Source: Conoideocrella luteorostrata (Eukaryota; Ascomycota; Sordariomycetes; Hypocreales; Clavicipitaceae). Taken from it: a DNA stretch of 12,941 bases. Where the stretch lies: the NCBI GenBank assembly GCA_032433595.1, contig JASWJB010000599.1, positions 1 to 12,941 of the forward strand, read 5' to 3'. Positions 8,860 through 12,941 of this stretch are shown one piece after another. Below the pieces are notes generated by a model. It made no database searches and was not told where the DNA came from. It saw only the letters and a list, made by a program, of their open reading frames with translations. The position numbers and the translations under genes are program-made. Within the stretch, counting starts at the first letter, position 1, and the number at the start of each line of letters is the position of its first letter.

Positions 8860-10470
8860 TGCTATAACTTAGCTATAATAGAAATAAGCAAGATATATAA
8901 GGCAAAAGCTAAACCTATAATAATAAAGACTATATTATAACCTAGAGTATATTATAAATAAATAAAATTAAAGAATTATAAAATCTAAAGAGTTATTATT
9001 ACTCTAAGGAAGAACCTTATATATATTAATAATATAATAAAAAAGCTAATAAAAACAAAAGAAAGTCTTAAATTAAAGGAAAAATAACTAAAAAATATCC
9101 TAAAGGAATATTAAAAGTATATTAAACTATTTTAGGAAAAACTTAATACTAAAGTACTAGAATATAGTAAATAGAATTATAAAATTATTTTAAAAGAAAG
9201 AATATTAATAATATTTAATAAAATCTATAGTTTTAATAAAAAATAACTAAAGACACTATAAGAATATATTAATAAAATATTAGCTAAAGGCTATATATAA
9301 ATATTAACTTTAGAAGTAAGATACTTTATTATATTTATACTAAAGAAAAATAAGAAGTTATAACTTATTATAAATTACTAATAACTTAATAATATTACTA
9401 TTAAGGACTAAATACCTTTACTACTTATTGCTAAGTTATAAGATTAACTATATAGAATAAATTAGTTTATAGCTCTTAATCTTAAAGAAGCCTATAACTT
9501 AATTTAAATTAAAAAAAGTAATAAATAAAAAATAGCCTTTAGAATAAAGTTTAAACTATTTAAGTACTTAGTTATACTATTTAAACTTATAAATATACCT
9601 ATAATATTCTAAAGAATAATTAATAATATACTATAAGAATACCTTAATATTTTTATAGTTATATATTTTAATAATATTTTAATCTTCTTAAAGAATCTTA
9701 AAGAATATAAGGAATATATATATAAGGTTTTAGTAGCACTTTAAAATATAAAGTTATTAATAAAACTAAAAAAAAGTAAGTTTTATATATAAGAAGTAAA
9801 CTTCCTTAAATACACTATTTAACTTAATAAAATATAAATAAAAAAAATAAAAGTAAAAGCTATTAAAGAATAGCTAATACTAAGAAATATTATAAAAATA
9901 TAAAGTTTCCTAGAATTTATAAACTATTACTAATAATTTATAAAGAACTTTAGGAAAAACATAATACTATTATATAAACTTATAAAGAAAAACAAAACAT
10001 AGGAATAAAGTAATTTAGTATAAAAAGCTTTTAATAGTATTAAGAAACTAATACTCTTAGAGCTAGTTTTAATTATATTTAATCTAGAAAAATTAATAAA
10101 ACTAGAAATTAATGTATTTAACTTTACGCTAAGTGTATAAATTAAGTAAAAAAATAATAATAAAAAGATATATTTAATAGCCTTTTATTTAAAGAAACTA
10201 TATAAAGTAAAACTTAATTACCTTATTTATAATAAAGAATTCCTTGCTATTATTAATTTATTTAAGGAATTCTAACACTATTTATTAGGAATAAAACACT
10301 ACACTAAGGTCTATATAGATTATAAAAATATTATATATTTTTCTATAATATAATAATTAAATAGATAATAAATCTAATAAGTAGAATATCTTTTAGAATT
10401 TAATTATAAAATTAACTATCGCAAGGGATTAGAAAACGGCAAAGCAGACGCTCTTAGCTAATAAAGTAAC
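8860..10470 (+). pseudogene. pol: Broken reverse transcriptase and RNase H of element C
   Basis: RT copies RNA to DNA and RNase H degrades the RNA template. The PR-RT linker reads NILKEY and YSFNKK near 9100-9240, then EYINKILAKGYI (about 9260-9298), FILKKNKKL, and INY**LN where VDYRQLN is expected (about 9370-9390). ALNLKEAYNLI follows (about 9472-9505), then FKYLVILFKLINIP where the conserved FGL-NAP motif lies. The active-site box YLDD reads YFNN at 9664-9675, so both catalytic Asp codons became AAT. The RNase H domain spans about 10060-10460: LEINVFNFTLS, YNKEFLAIINLFKEF, YIDYKN, and a better preserved end, GLENGKADALS (about 10427-10458), the usual RNase H C-terminal signature. Stops replace Gln and Trp codons throughout. 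Confidence 0.92.
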
Positions 10471-10679
10471 TATAATATAGGAACGCTTATTATTAAAGGA
10501 TAGTTACTTAAGTTTAATACACAAGGAAATTTATAATAATAATAATTAAATACTATTTTTAAGGTAGTTTTAAATAATCTAGTATATTATTAAGTACTAT
10601 AATAAACAAAGGATTATATTAAATATATTTAGGAAGTACCCCTAGAATATAACATAAAGTAGTTAAATATACTATAATA

Positions 10680-11979
10680 TAAAGGAAAAGTCTAGATACT
10701 ACTAGAACTATAAAAGAAATACATAGAAATCTTATATATATATCTTATCTTAGGATATTAAGGGATATAAAAAATAATAAATAAAATACAATAAAGTTAT
10801 AACTTCCCTAGACTTAAGAAAGTTATATAAGAAGTAATTAAAGAATATATAGAATATACATAAAGCAAAGCCTCTAGGTATAAACCTTATAAACACTTAT
10901 AACTACTTTAGGTACTATAAAAGCCTTAGGAGTTTATTATATTTAATTATATTACTAAGTTACTACTATTTAAAGAACCCTTAATAAATATTAAATATAA
11001 TAGTATATTTATAGTTATAAATAAACTTATAAAATATAGCTACTTCTTACTATTTAGAGAAGTAAGTAACACAAAAGAACTAGCTTATATATTCCTATAA
11101 ATAATTATAAGTAACTATAGACTATTAAAAGAAATTATTTTAAATAAAAGAACTATATTTACCTCTAACTTTTAGTAAGCCTTAATAGCATAATTAGGAA
11201 TAAAACATAAGCTTAGTATAGTATATTACTTATAAACTAATAAATAAATAAAAAGATTAAATTAAATATTAGAATAATACCTTTAATATTATATTAATTA
11301 TAATTAAAATAATTAGGTAGAAAAATTACTAATAGCTTAACTAGCTTATAATAGTATAGTTATAAAATCTATAAAAATATTACTAATATATATAAACTAT
11401 AGATATAATTTAAAAGTCTTTAGGACACTTATATAAGGGCTAAACACAAAGAAAGCTATACTTAATACAAAAAATATATAGAAACTTTATAAAGAAATAA
11501 GAATAAAACTTAAATTTATTTACATAAAAATATAAAAGTATTATAATTAAAAAAGATTAAAAGGATTAATTTTCTTAAAAGGGGATATAGTTTACTTACT
11601 TTAATAAAATATTAAAATAATATAACTAAGTAATAAATTAAATTATAAAAAATTAAAACCCTTTAAGGTAAAATAATAAATTTTAGAAAATAACTATAAA
11701 CTCTTATTACTAATAATAATATAAATACACTTAATATTTTATATTTTACTCCTTAAACTAGCACTAAAAAACACATTAACTAGAGAAGATATTAAAGTCT
11801 TAAATAAAATAAAATATAAGGTAAAATAAATAATAAATATATAAATAAAGGGAAAATAATAATAATATCTTATTAAATAAAAAGGATATAAACTAAAAGA
11901 AAACACATAGGAACTAGTTTAAAACTTAGGAAACTATAAGGCTATAATATAATAATTCTATTAAGGACAAGCACTATAA
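10680..11979 (+). pseudogene. Broken DD35E integrase with chromodomain, element C
   Basis: Integrase inserts the DNA copy, and the chromodomain would steer it to modified histone H3 (family knowledge). The core reads KASRYKPYKHL (from about 10865), FIIFNYITKL, INKLIKYSYFLLFREV (about 11018-11068), EIILNKRTIF, LGIKHKLS and WVEKL-like (W now stop), LAYNSIVIKS. The three catalytic positions are all changed by G-to-A: Asp to Asn at 10945-10947, Asp to Asn at 11143-11145, and Glu to Lys at 11251-11253. The last two are 35 residues apart, the classic DD35E spacing. At about 11780-11935 a chromodomain reads TREDIKVLNKIKYKVK, YLIK*KGYKLKENT*ELV*NL, with stops at the conserved Trp positions. Pol probably ends at the TAA 11977-11979. 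Confidence 0.9.
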
Positions 11980-12617
11980 TAATATGCTAGGAACTTCTAT
12001 GCCTATGTCTCGCAAAATAGACTCTTAGTCTAAAACACTAGCGCCTCCTTACTCTTATATATTATAAATAGCCTTAGATTCTCGCTATCGCGCTTTAGTA
12101 AGCTTAGCTTAATAAGCCTCTTTTTCCTATTTCTCTGTTTCCTCTAGCTCCTCTAGGGAATTTATCTCCTGTTTTACTATTATTACACCTTTCTCACATA
12201 ATTAATATTTCATGCGATAAAGTCGCATTAAGCGGTTAAAAGCCTTATCTATCTCCTGCTAATGTTTTCAATAACGCTTAATAAGCAGTTCCTTAGCCGC
12301 TTCCTCCTTACGCTTTAAACGCTATAACTCCTTAGAGATTTAAGTAACTAAGGAAAAGGTTAGATAAATAGTAAACAAGACAAATAAAGGGACATACTAT
12401 TTGCTATTAGGACTAGAGAACTATCGCAAAAATAACCCAAGGAATAACACAGGGAATAGCGATTTTTGTCTTCTACAGCAATACAAGGAAGACCTCTTTG
12501 CTCGCAACAGGAACACAGTAATACTTTAAAACTATGTTTAAAGATAAAAGCTAACGTTATAGCGCGGTTAATAGCAGATTTTAATTTCTTGCGAGGCTTC
12601 TCTATACAATTAGACAT
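11974..12617 (-). pseudogene. Antisense spliced gene in element C: Zn2Cys6-like cluster plus coiled-coil
   Basis: The product is unrecognised, but it has clear structure. Exon 1 (12617-12398) starts with ATG and is open for 73 codons. The N-terminus MSNCIEKPRKKLKS is basic. A Cys region reads C-x2-C-x6-C-x8-Y-x2-C-x6-C, around LCSCCEQRGLPC. This is the Gal4-type Zn(II)2Cys6 spacing with the fourth Cys changed to Tyr by a RIP-type TGT-to-TAT change. A 50-nt intron (12397-12348) joins exon 2 in frame. Exon 2 reads RLKRKEEAAKELLIKRY, QEIDKAFNRLMRLYRMKY and KQEINSLEELEETEK, charged and heptad-like, broken by about eight stops that fit former Gln or Trp codons. The frame ends at a TAG (11974-11976), next to the pol stop on the other strand. 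It could be a captured host DNA-binding protein. Without splicing, exon 1 runs to a stop at 12360-12362 (85 codons). Confidence 0.68.
12348..12397 (-). other. Predicted 50-nt fungal intron in the antisense gene
   Basis: On the minus strand it begins with GTATGT, a favoured 5' splice site in filamentous fungi, has the branch-point motif CTAAC in its 3' third, and ends in CCTTAG after a pyrimidine-rich run. Its length is typical of ascomycete introns. Removing it joins the open exon 1 to the coiled-coil frame without a frameshift and skips the stop at 12362-12360. No other GT-AG pair I tried gave all these together. Confidence 0.7.
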
Positions 12618-12743
12618 AATATAAGCAGCGCATCTTAAGAGATATAGGAAGGAAGGAACTTACCAACAAAAACCAACAGGCGGTAACCTATTTATGAAAC
12701 AATATAGGGTCTCGAGGACAAGACCACTAGAGAGGGGACATTA
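12618..12743 (+). promoter_or_regulatory. Spacer with polypurine tract before the 3' LTR of C
   Basis: Bases 12729-12740 (AGAGAGGGGACA) form a purine-rich tract three bases before the LTR start at 12744. This is where plus-strand DNA synthesis is primed in LTR elements. The rest of the spacer is upstream of the ATG of the antisense gene and may hold its promoter, but I see no certain TATA box. The stretch keeps many CpA, so it is lightly mutated. Confidence 0.6.
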
Positions 12744-12822
12744 TGTTATAACCCTGGCTAGCGGGCTGCAAGAAAACCAGCCATAGGGCGCTAAAACCCC
12801 ACTACCACACGTGACCTACAGG
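12744..12822 (+). repeat. 3' LTR fragment of element C (first 79 bp)
   Basis: It aligns without gaps to 5418-5496. The six differences (12749, 12750, 12775, 12779, 12784, 12785) are all C-to-T or G-to-A in this copy. Similarity ends exactly where the right inverted-repeat arm begins (CAGAGC at 12823). The 5' LTR continues there with CGGGACAAG, so about 200 bp of this LTR is missing or displaced beyond the arm. The E-box CACGTG is conserved at 12808-12813. Confidence 0.92.
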
Positions 12823-12941
12823 CAGAGCATTGCATTACATTACATTACAAATTACATTACAAATTACAATAATTACATATAGAATTTTGTAATTACATTA
12901 CATTACACATTACATTACAAAAATTACAAATGTAATTATAG
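12823..12941 (-). repeat. Right arm of inverted repeat, 119-bp short form
   Basis: Its reverse complement equals the left arm once the blocks 35-53 and 128-172 are removed from the latter, with no substitutions. It starts, reading outward, with CAGAGCATTGCATTAC and continues in ATTACA/TGTAAT words to the last base of the window. It interrupts the 3' LTR of element C. A CAG start plus dense subterminal repeats resembles hAT transposon ends, but no 8-bp target duplication can be checked here, because the far side of the arm is outside the window. Confidence 0.9.

Larger units (their letters stand above)
5418..12822 (+). mobile_element. Element C: nearly complete chromovirus-type Ty3/gypsy element
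   Basis: In order on the plus strand: 5' LTR (5418-about 5693), leader, gag with zinc knuckle, a long middle segment, protease, RT, RNase H, integrase, chromodomain, an antisense gene, a polypurine tract and the first 79 bp of the 3' LTR. The order PR-RT-RH-IN plus a C-terminal chromodomain defines a Ty3/gypsy chromovirus (the Tf1/MAGGY-like branch is my inference). C lies within the protease frame of element B, so it inserted later. It is the most heavily RIP-mutated part of the window, with every enzyme active site damaged. The 3' LTR is cut by the right inverted-repeat arm. Confidence 0.93.

Noticed and set aside
12360..12617. Treating the 85-codon minus-strand frame as a complete small protein
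   Set aside because: A canonical GTATGT...CTAAC...TTAG intron at 12397-12348 removes the stop and joins the frame to a coiled-coil-like exon in phase, so the last 11 or so codons are more likely intron.
1..12941. Genetic code with TAA/TAG reassigned to Gln
   Set aside because: Reading stops as Gln restores many frames, but Trp codons are stops too, and catalytic Asp codons have become Asn. That is mutation in the RIP direction, not recoding.
1..12941. Polinton/Maverick-type or giant cargo element
   Set aside because: No DNA polymerase B, capsid, ATPase or tyrosine recombinase sequence is recognisable in any frame. All identified coding remnants are gypsy domains or the antisense gene.

Overview
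The window is a graveyard of Ty3/gypsy LTR retrotransposons from a filamentous ascomycete (Pezizomycotina is my inference). Long stretches have almost no TpG or CpA and are flooded with TpA. In 9181-9300, for example, I count 0 TpG, 1 CpA and 14 G/C in 120 bases. Conserved retrotransposon codons are turned into stops in the way repeat-induced point mutation (RIP) does it (CAA/CAG to TAA/TAG, TGG to TAG/TGA), and catalytic Asp codons become Asn. I see no intact cellular gene, tRNA, rRNA or CRISPR.

Layout. (1) 1-183 and 12823-12941 are the two arms of an inverted repeat made of TGTAAT/ATTACA motifs. The right arm is 119 bp. The left arm is the same sequence plus a 19-bp tandem duplication and a 45-bp hairpin-forming insert. 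The arms are not RIP-mutated. (2) 184-2128, minus strand: element A, the protease-RT linker, reverse transcriptase, RNase H and pre-integrase part of a gypsy pol, cut by the left arm before the integrase. (3) 2129-5417, plus strand: element B, an LTR with an E-box and TATA box, a gag-like region, and a protease that stops abruptly at the next LTR. (4) 5418-12822, plus strand: element C, an almost complete chromovirus-type gypsy element: 5' LTR, gag with zinc knuckle, protease, RT, RNase H, DD35E integrase, chromodomain, polypurine tract, and 79 bp of 3' LTR cut by the right arm.

The most unusual feature is a gene on the minus strand inside C, between the end of pol and the 3' LTR (about 12617 down to 11974). 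Its first exon is open for 73 codons and carries a Cys pattern close to a fungal Zn(II)2Cys6 cluster. A textbook 50-nt fungal intron follows. The second exon reads, in the correct frame, into a charged coiled-coil-like region broken by RIP-type stops. This gene is not part of the standard gypsy plan.

How the parts relate: B appears to have inserted into A, and C into the protease gene of B. The expected right-hand remainders of A, B and C are absent from the window, because the right arm begins inside the LTR of C. Either the arms bound a large non-autonomous element full of nested retroelements, or they are two separate copies of a short (possibly hAT-derived) element inserted in opposite orientations. 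The window alone does not decide this.
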